From Psychrobacter immobilis (lineage in GTDB: Bacteria; Pseudomonadota; Gammaproteobacteria; Pseudomonadales; Moraxellaceae): a stretch of 64,000 nt of DNA. Location: the NCBI GenBank assembly GCA_904846265.1, contig CAJHAA010000006.1, positions 62,001 to 126,000 of the forward strand. The letters run 5' to 3'. The notes under the pieces are model-generated. The model saw only the letters and a list, made by a program, of their open reading frames with translations. It had not been told where the DNA came from and ran no database searches. Below are positions 46,657 through 55,928 of the stretch, piece after piece (the first letter of the stretch is position 1; each line of letters opens with the position of its first letter). The translations under genes were made by a program, and so were the position numbers.

Positions 46657-48759
46657 ATGACAATGTTTAACACCATTAAGCGTGAATTTCAGTATGGCAA
46701 CCAACAGGTTGTGATCGAGACAGGTCGTATTGCTCGTCAAGCAAACTCTATCTTAGTACATATGGGCGGCGTTACGGTACTTGTCGCAGCAGTGGTAAAG
46801 TCAGAGGCTAAAGAAGGTCAAAACTTCTTTCCGCTAACGGTTAATTATCAAGAAAAAATGTATGCAGCGGGCAAAATTCCAGGTGCCTATGGCAAACGTG
46901 AAGGTCGTGCAAGCGAGTTCGAAACCCTAACCTCGCGCTTAATCGATCGTCCGATTCGTCCGCTATTCCCTGAAGGTTACGTTAACGAAATCCAAATTAC
47001 GGCAACGGTTGTTTCATCAGATAAGACTCAGTCTGCAGATATCGCAGCCTTAATCGGTGCTTCAGCAGCATTGGCCATCTCTGATGCGCCATTCAATGGT
47101 CCAGTCGCAGCTGCTCGTGTTGGCTTTATCAACGGCGAGTACATCCTGAACCCAACGATTGAGCAGCTTAAAGAGAGTGACCTTGACCTAGTGGTTGCCG
47201 GTACTAAATCTGCTGTATTGATGGTTGAGTCAGAAGCAGCTGAGTTGTCAGAAGATCAAATGCTAGGCGCGGTACTATATGGTCATCAGCAACAGCAAAT
47301 CGTTATTGATAACATTGCTTCAATGGCAGAAGAAATCGGTACTGCTAAGCAGCAGTATACTGCCCCTGAGCGTGATCAAGCGCTTACTAGCAGCATGAAA
47401 GAGCAGTTTGGCGAGCAAGTTGCTGACGCTTATACGATTACTGATAAGCAAGCGCGCTACACTAAGCTTGATGAAATCAAGCAATCAATTATCGATGCGC
47501 TCGCTGGTGATGCTGAGTCAGAAACTTACGCTGATACAGTATCTGAGCTAAAAGAAATTTATAACGATCTTAAATATCGTACGGTTCGTGACAATATCTT
47601 GTCAGGTAAGCCGCGTATTGATGGTCGTGATCTTGAGACTGTTCGTGCCCTTGACGTACAAGTTGGTGTATTGCCATACACGCATGGTTCAGCATTGTTC
47701 ACACGCGGTGAAACGCAAGCATTGGTTACGACCACGCTTGGTAACAGCCGTGATGTCAACATGATTGACTCACTAGGTGGCACGATTCGTGACCATTTCA
47801 TGCTGCACTACAACTTCCCACATTTCTCAGTAGGTGAAACGGGCCGCGAAGGTATTCCAAAACGTCGTGAAATCGGTCATGGTCGTCTAGCTCGCCGCGG
47901 TGTACAAGCGATGCTACCGGATAGCGAACGCTTCCCGTATGTCATCCGTGTAGTATCAGAGATTACTGAGTCAAACGGTTCATCTTCTATGGCGTCTGTT
48001 TGCGGCGCAAGTTTGGCATTGATGGATGCTGGTGTTCCACTAAAAGCACCAGTTGCTGGTATCGCCATGGGTCTGGTTAAAGAAGGTGAGCGTTTCGCTG
48101 TCTTGTCAGACATCTTAGGTGATGAAGATCATCTTGGCGATATGGATTTTAAAGTTGCTGGTTCTAAAGACGGTATTACTGCGCTGCAGATGGATATCAA
48201 AATCGAAGGTATTACGCCTGACATCATGGAGCAAGCGCTTAAGCAAGCCCATGCCGGTCGTATCCATATTTTGGACGCGATGAATAAAGTATTGCCTGAG
48301 AGCCGTACTGAAATCAACGCTCATGCACCAAACTATGCGGTAATTGAGATCAATCCGGATAAAATCCGTGACGTAATCGGTAAAGGCGGCGCGATGATTC
48401 GTCAGCTAACCGAAGAGACTGGCGCAGTTATCGATATCGATGATGGCGGCACGATTCGTATCTTTGGTGAAAACAAAGCGGCAACTAAAGCAGCTATCGG
48501 TAGAATCGAAGCGTTGACTGCAGAAGTTGAAGTGGGCAAAACTTATGAAGGTACGGTTGCTCGTATCGTTGATTTTGGCGCGTTTATTAACGTCTTGCCA
48601 AACACTGATGGCTTGGTACACATCTCACAAATCGCTGAAGAGCGCGTTGAGAATGTTTCTGACTACCTAAAAGAAGGTCAGATCGTTAAAGTCTTCGTCC
48701 AAGACGTTGATAACCGTGGTCGTATTAAATTGACTATGAAAGGTATCGAACAAAGCTAA
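46657..48759 (+). CDS. pnp: Polyribonucleotide nucleotidyltransferase
   Basis: Phosphorolytic 3'-5' exoribonuclease and degradosome component. Two RNase PH domains (first [20 protein letters not shown], second [15 protein letters not shown] and [13 protein letters not shown]), an all-helical linker, then KH ([20 protein letters not shown], about residue 565) and S1 ([18 protein letters not shown]) domains. The 700-residue length is typical. GGAAG precedes the ATG; Met3 is an alternative start. PNPase matters at low temperature, in keeping with a cold-adapted host. Confidence 0.97.
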   Translation: MTMFNTIKREFQYGNQQVVIETGRIARQANSILVHMGGVTVLVAAVVKSEAKEGQNFFPLTVNYQEKMYAAGKIPGAYGKREGRASEFETLTSRLIDRPIRPLFPEGYVNEIQITATVVSSDKTQSADIAALIGASAALAISDAPFNGPVAAARVGFINGEYILNPTIEQLKESDLDLVVAGTKSAVLMVESEAAELSEDQMLGAVLYGHQQQQIVIDNIASMAEEIGTAKQQYTAPERDQALTSSMKEQFGEQVADAYTITDKQARYTKLDEIKQSIIDALAGDAESETYADTVSELKEIYNDLKYRTVRDNILSGKPRIDGRDLETVRALDVQVGVLPYTHGSALFTRGETQALVTTTLGNSRDVNMIDSLGGTIRDHFMLHYNFPHFSVGETGREGIPKRREIGHGRLARRGVQAMLPDSERFPYVIRVVSEITESNGSSSMASVCGASLALMDAGVPLKAPVAGIAMGLVKEGERFAVLSDILGDEDHLGDMDFKVAGSKDGITALQMDIKIEGITPDIMEQALKQAHAGRIHILDAMNKVLPESRTEINAHAPNYAVIEINPDKIRDVIGKGGAMIRQLTEETGAVIDIDDGGTIRIFGENKAATKAAIGRIEALTAEVEVGKTYEGTVARIVDFGAFINVLPNTDGLVHISQIAEERVENVSDYLKEGQIVKVFVQDVDNRGRIKLTMKGIEQS

Positions 48760-48784
48760 TCGATATCTAATATAGTCAACATCT

Positions 48785-48832
48785 AAAAACCGCTTTAAGT
48801 CTCTCATCATGAGTGCATAAGGCGGTTTTTTT
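48785..48832 (+). terminator. terminator of pnp
   Basis: AAAACCGC and GCGGTTTT outer arms with additional pairing inside and a long T-run. Confidence 0.85.
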
Positions 48833-48887
48833 ATGGGTGTAAAATCTTATTTGCAGTAGAATATCTTATTAAAGTAACTGGTCTATA

Positions 48888-49478
48888 TCAAAGTGATTGG
48901 TCTATATTAAAGTCTTTAGGAAGATGAATATCGATACGAACTTTAGGCAAATCTTGTAGGTGCTGTAAGAGTAACGGTAAGATATCAGCGTGCCAGTCTA
49001 ACGCAAGTGAGCCTGCGTTTGCTAAATTGGCTGCGTTGGACACGTTAGCTCTATCATTTCGTGAGTGGTTATGAATAAGTGGGCGTGCGAGGAGGGCAAT
49101 TCTACGAATACCTTGATAACGGATGAGCGGGATAAGCTGCTCAGATAAATCATTCAGCGCGGCAATCAACCATTGTGACCGTGTGGGGTGGTAAGGATGA
49201 TTTGATACCACAAGATTAGCGATATAACTGGGCTGATTACCATTACTGCTGATACTTAAACCAGCTTGCTCAAGCGCGCGTTTATGCAGTAAGCAGCTGC
49301 CAACACTCAGACTGCCATCGCGGCATGCGCGATAGTAACGTTGATAATTATCAGCAAATAAAGTCTTAGCTTTTGTGAGAACAGGATCTAAAAGAATCCC
49401 TGCAGTATTGACTGGTAGAATAAGCAGCTGCGCGCTACTATTTAAGATAGGGGCATGGGTTAGTTGTATATTTGCCAT
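48888..49478 (-). CDS. Degenerate macro-domain protein (DarG-like)
   Basis: A 196-residue protein that follows the DarG-type macro-domain layout: LLILPVNTAGILLDPVLTKA where active proteins have the N-x-x-G-V-M-G-x-G-I-A loop, then FADNYQRYYRACRDGSLSVG, YIANLVVSN.., a helix WLIAALNDLSEQLIPLIR, and GIRRIALLARPL where the second ligand loop (usually G-x-G-N-G-G-L) should be. Both glycine-rich loops are lost and replaced, the second by an Asn/Ala-rich stretch, although LALDWHADILPLL still matches the strand-helix that follows. ADP-ribose hydrolysis is therefore doubtful. No DarT toxin gene is adjacent. AAGGGG precedes the ATG. Confidence 0.5.
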   Translation of the reverse strand: MANIQLTHAPILNSSAQLLILPVNTAGILLDPVLTKAKTLFADNYQRYYRACRDGSLSVGSCLLHKRALEQAGLSISSNGNQPSYIANLVVSNHPYHPTRSQWLIAALNDLSEQLIPLIRYQGIRRIALLARPLIHNHSRNDRANVSNAANLANAGSLALDWHADILPLLLQHLQDLPKVRIDIHLPKDFNIDQSL

Positions 49479-49510
49479 TGTCAGCCCCTTGATAAAAGTC
49501 TAATAATTAG

Positions 49511-50035
49511 CTACTGTTTGTCGCCGTTTGTCTCGGCTTCTAATTGCGCTATTTGTTGTTCAAGTAGGGTGATTTGCTCTGCTTTCATATCAGTTAATTG
49601 CTTGTTCATCGTCAGTTGTTCAGCAGCCAGTTTTTCTTGTTCGGCTAAGCGCTTACGCTCGTCTTCTAAGCGATCTATTTCTTCTTTAGCAAGACTATCT
49701 GTTTCTGGCAAAGCCGCATTTAAGATCGCATCAGCATTAGGTATTTGATTAACTGTAGTTGTCTCATTAGTATTTGACGTTAAGTCACTATTGTTTAAAC
49801 TATTGTCATTATTACCTAAGGACGTAGCATCTAATTGAGTAGCGCTATCTTGTTCGGTCGTCGGTGGTGTACTTTCGATAGGCGCAGTATTAGTGTCTAT
49901 CGAATTGTTTTTCCAGACCAAGTAGCCAATCAGTAATGCCGCTAATATAATAATTGACCACCATTTCTGGCGTGACTTAGTGGGCTTTTTTTTCAGTGAT
50001 TTGGTTGACAGAGGACGCATTTTTTGGCTTTTCAT
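49511..50035 (-). CDS. Membrane-anchored coiled-coil protein, unknown
   Basis: A 174-residue protein with a basic N-terminus (KSLKKKPTKSRQKWW), one membrane helix (SIIILAALLIGYLVW), a Thr/Asn/Asp-rich disordered linker (about 45-110), and a C-terminal coiled coil (AKEEIDRLEDERKRLAEQEK onward). The N-in topology puts the coiled coil in the periplasm by the positive-inside rule. No family recognised. The macro-domain gene follows 32 bases downstream, so they probably form an operon. The start may instead be Met6 (50020). Confidence 0.6.
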   Translation of the reverse strand: MKSQKMRPLSTKSLKKKPTKSRQKWWSIIILAALLIGYLVWKNNSIDTNTAPIESTPPTTEQDSATQLDATSLGNNDNSLNNSDLTSNTNETTTVNQIPNADAILNAALPETDSLAKEEIDRLEDERKRLAEQEKLAAEQLTMNKQLTDMKAEQITLLEQQIAQLEAETNGDKQ

Positions 50036-50091
50036 ACTATAGTCGATTTATGTTAGAAATGTAAGTAGCCATACTATAGCAAACTCAAAAT

Positions 50092-50119
50092 AAAAAGCCT
50101 ATCTATTGCTAGATAGGCT
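50092..50119 (-). terminator. terminator of prlC-yheV
   Basis: AGCCTATCTA and TAGATAGGCT arms with loop TTGC; on the minus strand followed by a T-run. Confidence 0.85.
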
Positions 50120-50148
50120 GGTAGCTATTAAGACTTGACGCTTAATAT

Positions 50149-50406
50149 TTAAGGCTTGAATTTTACTGTGCCGCTAGTACCAGTAGCCATAGCATCACGT
50201 ATAAGCTGATCTTCCGCATGGTTTTTGGCACTGATTGCATCAGGATCAGGGCGATGTTCGCTATGTCCACATAATGTGCATTCGATGTACTCATCAGGTT
50301 CTGGGGCGACGATGTTTATTTGTACCACCGCATCCATCACTTGACACTTAGGGCAGCGAACACCAGATAAAAACTGCCGCTTTGGTCGCGTTGATTGATA
50401 GCGCAT
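50149..50406 (-). CDS. YheV-family zinc-ribbon protein
   Basis: An 85-residue protein with two Cys pairs (VRCPKCQVMD and YIECTLCGHSE) that form a zinc ribbon, and an N-terminal RQFLSGVRCP typical of the YheV family. Function unknown. It starts at the base next to the prlC stop codon, so it is translationally coupled to prlC, an arrangement also known in Pseudomonas. Confidence 0.82.
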   Translation of the reverse strand: MRYQSTRPKRQFLSGVRCPKCQVMDAVVQINIVAPEPDEYIECTLCGHSEHRPDPDAISAKNHAEDQLIRDAMATGTSGTVKFKP

Positions 50407-52593
50407 TTAAATCATTCCATGTGTTGTTGAGGCATTAGCAGCAGCACGGCCTTTTTTAGTATCAGCAAAACCGCTATGACGTAACAACGCATCGATACTG
50501 GCACTGCGACCACGGAAGTTTTCAAAGTTGGTCTTGGCAGGGAAGCTACCACCGACTGATAGGATAGTATCACGGAAGGCTTTACCAGTGACAGGGTTAA
50601 AAATACCTTCTTCTTCAAACTTGCTAAAGGCATCTGCCGATAGCAGCTCCGCCCATTTATACGAGTAATAACCTGCCGCATAGCCGCCTGCAAAGATATG
50701 ACTAAAGCCGTTGGCAAAACGGTTGTAGTCAGGTGTCTGCATGATAGCAATGTCGTCTCGAACGCTATTTAGCGTGGCTAATATACCGTCATAATCTAGC
50801 GCTGGCGTATGCGCATGAATCAATAAGTCAAACAGTGCGAATTCGATTTGACGTAGGGTTTGCATGCCGCTTTGGAAATTCTTCACCGCCAATAACGCTG
50901 CAAGTTTGTCTTTTGGTAATGGCGCACCCGTTTCGACGTGGCTACTAATCAGCGCAATACCTTCGGCATCCCATGCCCAGTTTTCCATAAACTGACTGGG
51001 CAGCTCGACCGCATCCCATTCAACGCCATTGACCCCAGCGACATCACCGACCGTCACTTGGGTTAATAAATGATGGAGACCATGACCAAACTCATGGAAT
51101 AGAGTCAATACTTCATCATGCGTCAATAGACTTGGTTTGCCATCGAGGGCAGGGGTAAAGTTGCCCACCATAAAGCAGACGGGCAATTGCTGATGATTTT
51201 TTTCATCATAACTATAACGCGACTGAAAACCACTCATCCACGCGCCGCCGCGTTTACCACTACGAGCAAATAAGTCAAAGTAAAAACCACCAAGCACGTT
51301 ATCATCAGCATCAAACAACTGATAAAAGCTAACATCATCGTGCCAGCGTGATACGAATGCCGTTTGCTCTTGGACTTTGATACCATATAGACGCTCAACG
51401 ATGGCAAATAACCCGCCAATTACTTTTGGCAGTGGAAAATATGGGCGTATTTCTTCTTGCGATAAACTAAACTCACTTTGCTTTACTTTTTCGGCGATAT
51501 AAGCACTGTCCCACGCCTGTAACTCCTCAATACCGTAATCCTGCGCATACTTTTGCAACTGAGCTAAGTCTTGCTTAGCCGCTGGAGTTGCTTGCGTGGC
51601 CAAACTCCGTAAAAAGGTTTCTACTTCTGCCACGTTATCTGCCATTTTAGTCGATAGTGAGACTTCTGCATAATTGTCAAAACCCAATAGCTTGGCTTTT
51701 TGCTCACGTAATTGCAGGATTTGACCCATGATATCGGCGTTGTTTAGCGACTCACCTTTGGCATTGGTATGCGCATCAAACTCAGAAGCACGGGTGACAT
51801 AAGCACGGTACATAGTCTCACGCAAACTGCGATCATCCGCATGGGTCATGATGGCAAGATAAACAGGAATATTTAAGCTTGCCACGTAATAAGGACTTGG
51901 TAACGCATCGACTTCTACTTGCGTAAGCGTACCGTTAGCAAGCTGGCGGGCTTTATATTGTTCGCCAGCGTCTGCGAGTAGCGCCAGCCCACTTTCGGTT
52001 AGACCTGCCAATTGCTCTTGCTGCAGCGGTAAGGCATAAGCTTGAGTGGCATCCAATACGTTATCTGAAAAGGTCGCTGATAAGGTGGAAAGCTGACTTT
52101 GAATAGCCGCAAATTTTTCTTGTTCATCTTTTGGTAATGCGACGCCTGACAGCTCAAAACTGCGTAGCGCAAGCTCAATAGCCCGCGCTCGTGCAGGCTC
52201 AAGCGTAGCAAAAAATGCTGTGTCATTGACGATGGTTTGATAGCGACTAAATAGTGGCTGATGCTGTCCCACTCGTGTGCCATAAGCAGATAATTTAGGT
52301 AGCAGTTCATGATGGACATGACGAATGTCGTCATTGCTCATGACACTATTGAGGTGCGATAAAATACCCCAACTGCGATCCAATGCCAGATTAATATGAT
52401 CAAAAGTCATCACATCGGCCAGTGCTTGCTCAGCACTGATATTAGTCGGGCTGTTATGGCTGTCAGTATCTGCGCTCATCTCATCTAAAAATGTATTGGC
52501 TGCATCGATTGCACCGATGACATGGCTTTGTAATGTACTTGGCGAAACGTTGTCAAAATCGACAAGGCGTAAATCTGTAGGAAGGGTTTTCAT
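50407..52593 (-). CDS. prlC: Oligopeptidase A (M3 family)
   Basis: Cytosolic zinc metallopeptidase that degrades short peptides such as cleaved signal peptides. Catalytic zinc site HEFGHGLHH near residue 500, with the downstream Glu in the VELPSQFMENWAWD segment. The 728 residues exceed the E. coli length (680), partly through a longer N-terminus and C-terminal tail. yheV follows directly. Confidence 0.95.
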   Translation of the reverse strand: MKTLPTDLRLVDFDNVSPSTLQSHVIGAIDAANTFLDEMSADTDSHNSPTNISAEQALADVMTFDHINLALDRSWGILSHLNSVMSNDDIRHVHHELLPKLSAYGTRVGQHQPLFSRYQTIVNDTAFFATLEPARARAIELALRSFELSGVALPKDEQEKFAAIQSQLSTLSATFSDNVLDATQAYALPLQQEQLAGLTESGLALLADAGEQYKARQLANGTLTQVEVDALPSPYYVASLNIPVYLAIMTHADDRSLRETMYRAYVTRASEFDAHTNAKGESLNNADIMGQILQLREQKAKLLGFDNYAEVSLSTKMADNVAEVETFLRSLATQATPAAKQDLAQLQKYAQDYGIEELQAWDSAYIAEKVKQSEFSLSQEEIRPYFPLPKVIGGLFAIVERLYGIKVQEQTAFVSRWHDDVSFYQLFDADDNVLGGFYFDLFARSGKRGGAWMSGFQSRYSYDEKNHQQLPVCFMVGNFTPALDGKPSLLTHDEVLTLFHEFGHGLHHLLTQVTVGDVAGVNGVEWDAVELPSQFMENWAWDAEGIALISSHVETGAPLPKDKLAALLAVKNFQSGMQTLRQIEFALFDLLIHAHTPALDYDGILATLNSVRDDIAIMQTPDYNRFANGFSHIFAGGYAAGYYSYKWAELLSADAFSKFEEEGIFNPVTGKAFRDTILSVGGSFPAKTNFENFRGRSASIDALLRHSGFADTKKGRAAANASTTHGMI

Positions 52594-53048
52594 AAAAGTA
52601 TCCGATATCTGATCGTAGTGAATGAATTATTATTGAGTAAACGTCGTTTTGTATAAGAGATTGGCTTGTCGCAAAATCTAGAACGTCAGTAGCTTTCTGT
52701 TATTTTTCTTTTTTGCTGTCTCATTGATAAGCTATATAAAAGATGGGTTCGTTTGACGAAAATGCAACCTAAGCATTAACTATAAAGAAAGTGAATCGAG
52801 AAGATAGTGGATATTTAAGGGGTTTAAAAGGGATCAGTCAGTCTTTTAGAACAATACAGAGTGTTCTACTTACAAAGCGCTATCATTTGCTTGCAAATTA
52901 ACCCTACAGCGAGTGAGGTTTGACTGCTAGCATCAAGGCAATGGAATAAAAAGATTAAGTACTACTGATAGCAGAAACTATGAATCAGTTGATTCATAGT
53001 AAAAATCACAATGTTAAAAGTAAATGATAATAAAACAAGGAGCAATAA
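52594..53048. other. divergent region prlC / Balon gene
   Basis: About 455 bases with no gene. Contains a near-perfect 24-bp palindrome at 52977-53000 close to the Balon start. TTGACT (52920-52925) could be a -35, but the -10 is poor. AAGGAG precedes the Balon ATG. Confidence 0.6.
52977..53000 (+). promoter_or_regulatory. 24-bp palindrome upstream of Balon gene
   Basis: Perfect 11-base arms ACTATGAATCA (52977-52987) and TGATTCATAGT (52990-53000) separated by GT, ending 48 bases before the start codon. Either an operator for a dimeric regulator or a leader hairpin. Confidence 0.6.
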
Positions 53049-54161
53049 ATGAAAGCGACTCTCAAAAGTTTACGTGAAACCAAAGCCAATCCTGCGGTTA
53101 GTATCTTTGTTAAGACTCATCGCGAGCATCCTGCTAATGATCAAGATCCCATTGCCCTGAAGAACCAATTAAAAGTGGCTGAAGAACGCTTAACCAACGA
53201 ATACGATAAGCGCACAGCAACTACCATACTCGATAAGATTCATGATAAGACCAAAGAGCTCAATCACAACTTAAATCTTGATACCTTGGCTATTTTTGCC
53301 AGTACCGACGATGTGCAAGTTATCCGTATGCCGATTGACACCACGGAGCGTGTGGTGATTTCACATCGTTTTGCGACTCGAGATTTAGTGCGTGATATGG
53401 CAAGCGCGGTGCATTATTACACCTTGGTGCTCACTCGTGATAATGCCCGTTTGATTGAAGCGTCTAATGATCGCGTGGTGAGAGAGTTCGATAAGGACGA
53501 CGACCTGCAAAAAAATATGGATAATATTCCATTCCCTATTGAAAACAATGGTCTATATACGACAGGCGACGGTGGATCGGATCGCTCGTCTAATAATGAA
53601 AGTAGCTATCTAAAAGAGTTTTTTAATCAGGTCGATAAAAGTGTCCAAGAGCTGTGGGGTGAGCATAAAATGCCTTTGGTCGTCGTTGGCGATGCTAAAA
53701 ATATCGGCTACTATAAAGAAGTTTGTGATCGTCCAGACAACATCATTGCCACAGTGTCAAATGCGACCAATCTAGAGGATGGTAGTGCTCAGCATATTAT
53801 CAATAGTGTGCAAGAGGCGGTGGAAGGCTATCGTACATCACTGCATCAAGCTGCCATGGGTGAGATTGATAAAGCACGCGGTGCCAATATGTTACAAACA
53901 GATCTACAAGAAGTCTACCGCAGTGCCTTCCAAGGTGCAGGCGAGACGCTTTATGTCCGTCGTGGTTATATACAATCAGCCAAAATTGATGAAAAGGCGC
54001 AGACTTTGAGTCTTGCAGATGATGCGGCTTCAGAAGGCGTTACTGATGATGCCATTGGCGAAATCATTGAGCATGTCATTCATAATGGTGGCGAAGCAGT
54101 ATTTATGCCACAAGATATTATGGGTGAAGATCAACCAATTGCTTTGGTGACACGCTATTAA
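53049..54161 (+). CDS. balon: Ribosome hibernation factor Balon (bacterial aRF1/Pelota-like)
   Basis: I recognise this as the Balon family (NCBI names it after a Psychrobacter locus): a bacterial relative of archaeal-eukaryal aeRF1/Pelota that occupies the ribosomal A site with EF-Tu during cold shock or stasis. Seen here: 370 residues, an N-terminal helical domain (1-75), an alpha/beta domain (about 76-165), then GDGGSDRSSNN (residues 173-183) just before the helix YLKEFFNQVDKSVQELW. This is the place of the aeRF1 GGQ loop, but the Gln is replaced by Ser177 and no NIKS codon-reading motif is visible, so it is not a release factor. MPLVVVGDAKNIGYYKEV and the C-terminal HNGGEAVFMPQD match the central and third aeRF1 domains. 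Single gene with AAGGAG ribosome site and its own terminator. Confidence 0.88.
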   Translation: MKATLKSLRETKANPAVSIFVKTHREHPANDQDPIALKNQLKVAEERLTNEYDKRTATTILDKIHDKTKELNHNLNLDTLAIFASTDDVQVIRMPIDTTERVVISHRFATRDLVRDMASAVHYYTLVLTRDNARLIEASNDRVVREFDKDDDLQKNMDNIPFPIENNGLYTTGDGGSDRSSNNESSYLKEFFNQVDKSVQELWGEHKMPLVVVGDAKNIGYYKEVCDRPDNIIATVSNATNLEDGSAQHIINSVQEAVEGYRTSLHQAAMGEIDKARGANMLQTDLQEVYRSAFQGAGETLYVRRGYIQSAKIDEKAQTLSLADDAASEGVTDDAIGEIIEHVIHNGGEAVFMPQDIMGEDQPIALVTRY

Positions 54162-54231
54162 TTGCTAGATAGTGCTTATTGATGACAATCCTTTGCGAAT
54201 TCGCCATTGATAGAAGATAGGTATAATATGG

Positions 54232-54265
54232 GAGCATTGGTTCGATAAGAATCAATGCTCTTTTT
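54232..54265 (+). terminator. terminator of Balon gene
   Basis: GAGCATTGGTTC and GAATCAATGCTC arms (one G-U pair), 5-base loop, five T. Confidence 0.88.
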
Positions 54266-54325
54266 ACATTGATGATATATTAAGCCTTTACCTAAAACAT
54301 ATGCTTGATTGCCGTAGATTGTTAA

Positions 54326-55078
54326 ATGATGCGAAATAACATACCAAATACTCTCATGCTATTTAGCGTCACAGCAATGATAGCCTTTAGCTCCAGTCTC
54401 AGTATGGCAGAGACAGATGTGAATAATATATCTGTGAGCCATCTATCATGGGGTCAATTGCCGCCTTCTATTCAAAACTATTATCAAATAGACTCTAAAA
54501 AAAATAAAATGAGGCTAAAGACCAAAGATATTGTTGCTATTCGTTCTTGGATTGGCACAGTAGGAGAACAGTATTTGGTTCAATTACAGCGTTTCAATTC
54601 AACCAATAGCCCCGGCGAGCCAGCAGGAGAGGTCTTCACGCATTTATATGTTATAGATGAACAAGAGGTTTTACGAGTATGGCAAATATATGATTATGTA
54701 CCCTGCGATGGGTTAGATGTAATCGCAGAATTCGCTAAAAACACCGCCGTAGTGACTGATATTAATAATAACGGTGTTGTCGAAGTGAGTGTGCCTTATT
54801 ATCTCGGTTGTCGTGGTGACGTAAGTTACGATGAGATGAAAGTAATCATGTACGAAGGGCAGCAAAAATTCGCCATCCGTGGTAACTCTGCAATTTGTAA
54901 CGCCAAGACAGGTCAGCCAGTTGACGCTACTGGTTATTATGGTGGCGACTATAAGGTTGATGAAAAATTACTACAGCAATCAGCGCTATCAGCTTCTCAA
55001 AAATCAGTATTTAGGCGTCACTTGCAATCAGTGTGGCGCGATAATCAATGTTCCATTTATTTTAAGTATGATGACTAA
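54326..55078 (+). CDS. Secreted protein of unknown function
   Basis: A 250-residue protein with a Sec signal peptide (hydrophobic TLMLFSVTAMIAFSSSLSMA, cleavage around SMA-ET). The mature part has five cysteines and is probably periplasmic. Segments such as VVTDINNNGVVEVSVPYYLGC and YDEMKVIMYEGQQKFAIRG suggest a beta-rich fold; I recall similar uncharacterised proteins in Moraxellaceae but no function. Its stop overlaps the start of the next gene by 11 bases, so they are likely co-expressed. Confidence 0.65.
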   Translation: MMRNNIPNTLMLFSVTAMIAFSSSLSMAETDVNNISVSHLSWGQLPPSIQNYYQIDSKKNKMRLKTKDIVAIRSWIGTVGEQYLVQLQRFNSTNSPGEPAGEVFTHLYVIDEQEVLRVWQIYDYVPCDGLDVIAEFAKNTAVVTDINNNGVVEVSVPYYLGCRGDVSYDEMKVIMYEGQQKFAIRGNSAICNAKTGQPVDATGYYGGDYKVDEKLLQQSALSASQKSVFRRHLQSVWRDNQCSIYFKYDD

Positions 55079-55841
55079 TTCTATGACTATCACGACCTCT
55101 TTTGTGCTAACCAGCTATAACATTCATAAAGGCATGTCGCCGATGAATCGCCAAGTTAAAATACAAGGTATCGCCCAAGCGCTCGATATTATTGGCTCCG
55201 ATGTACTGTGTCTCCAAGAAGTGCAAGGTCAGAATCTTAAGCGCAATATGCAATACAACGAATACCCTGACCAATCGCAACATGAATGGTTTGGTGAATA
55301 TTTACAGCTGCAAAATAGCTATGGTAAAAACTCAGAGTATGAAAATGGTCATCATGGCAATGCGGTATTGAGCCGCTTTCCATTAGATCCTAAGCATAAC
55401 GTCAATATCACCGTTAATAAGCTTGAGCAGCGTGGCGTCTTGCACTGTGAAGTACAACCAGTTGGATGGGATGTACCAGTGGTTGTACTGTGTGCACACC
55501 TAAATTTGTTTGAGCGTGATCGCATCAAGCAATATGAAGCCATTGCCAACTATGTTCGTAATGAGATTGCACCTGATCAACCACTGATTTTGGCAGGAGA
55601 TTTTAATGATTGGAAAAAAATGTCTTGTGATAAGCTTGCTACTAGCTTGGGTATGACCGAAGCTTTCAAGCATTGTCATGGCAAACTGCTGCCAACTTTC
55701 CCAGCCAAGCTTCCGGTGCTGAGCTTAGATCGTATTTATGTGCGTAATCTAAGAGTGAAAAATGCATGGGTGCATACGGGCAAACCATGGTCGACACTGT
55801 CTGATCATCTGCCACTCAGTGCGGAATTGGCACACTTATAA
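55068..55841 (+). CDS. Endonuclease/exonuclease/phosphatase family protein
   Basis: Metal-dependent EEP-fold hydrolase, closest in layout to YbhP-type proteins. All core motifs are present: TSYNIHKG near the N-terminus, LQEVQGQN, GNAVLSRFPL, AGDFNDWK, and the final SDHLPLSAEL. The open frame reaches back to 54879 inside the upstream gene, but homology begins only after 55068. ATG codons at 55068, 55071 and 55083 are all possible. Substrate (nucleic acid, phospholipid or other phosphoester) unknown. Confidence 0.82.
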   Translation: MMTNSMTITTSFVLTSYNIHKGMSPMNRQVKIQGIAQALDIIGSDVLCLQEVQGQNLKRNMQYNEYPDQSQHEWFGEYLQLQNSYGKNSEYENGHHGNAVLSRFPLDPKHNVNITVNKLEQRGVLHCEVQPVGWDVPVVVLCAHLNLFERDRIKQYEAIANYVRNEIAPDQPLILAGDFNDWKKMSCDKLATSLGMTEAFKHCHGKLLPTFPAKLPVLSLDRIYVRNLRVKNAWVHTGKPWSTLSDHLPLSAELAHL

Positions 55842-55928
55842 ATGATTATTAGATAAGCTTAAGTTATTCACTAAAAATAAAATTGAATGCAAAAATAAAG
55901 CAATAGATACCTATAAGGATATATAACG

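Noticed and set aside
48888-49478. Complete DarTG toxin-antitoxin system
   Set aside because: No DarT-like ADP-ribosyltransferase gene is adjacent, and the macro-like protein lacks the ligand loops.
54222-54227. TATAAT just before the Balon terminator as promoter
   Set aside because: No matching -35 at proper distance, and a terminator follows at once.
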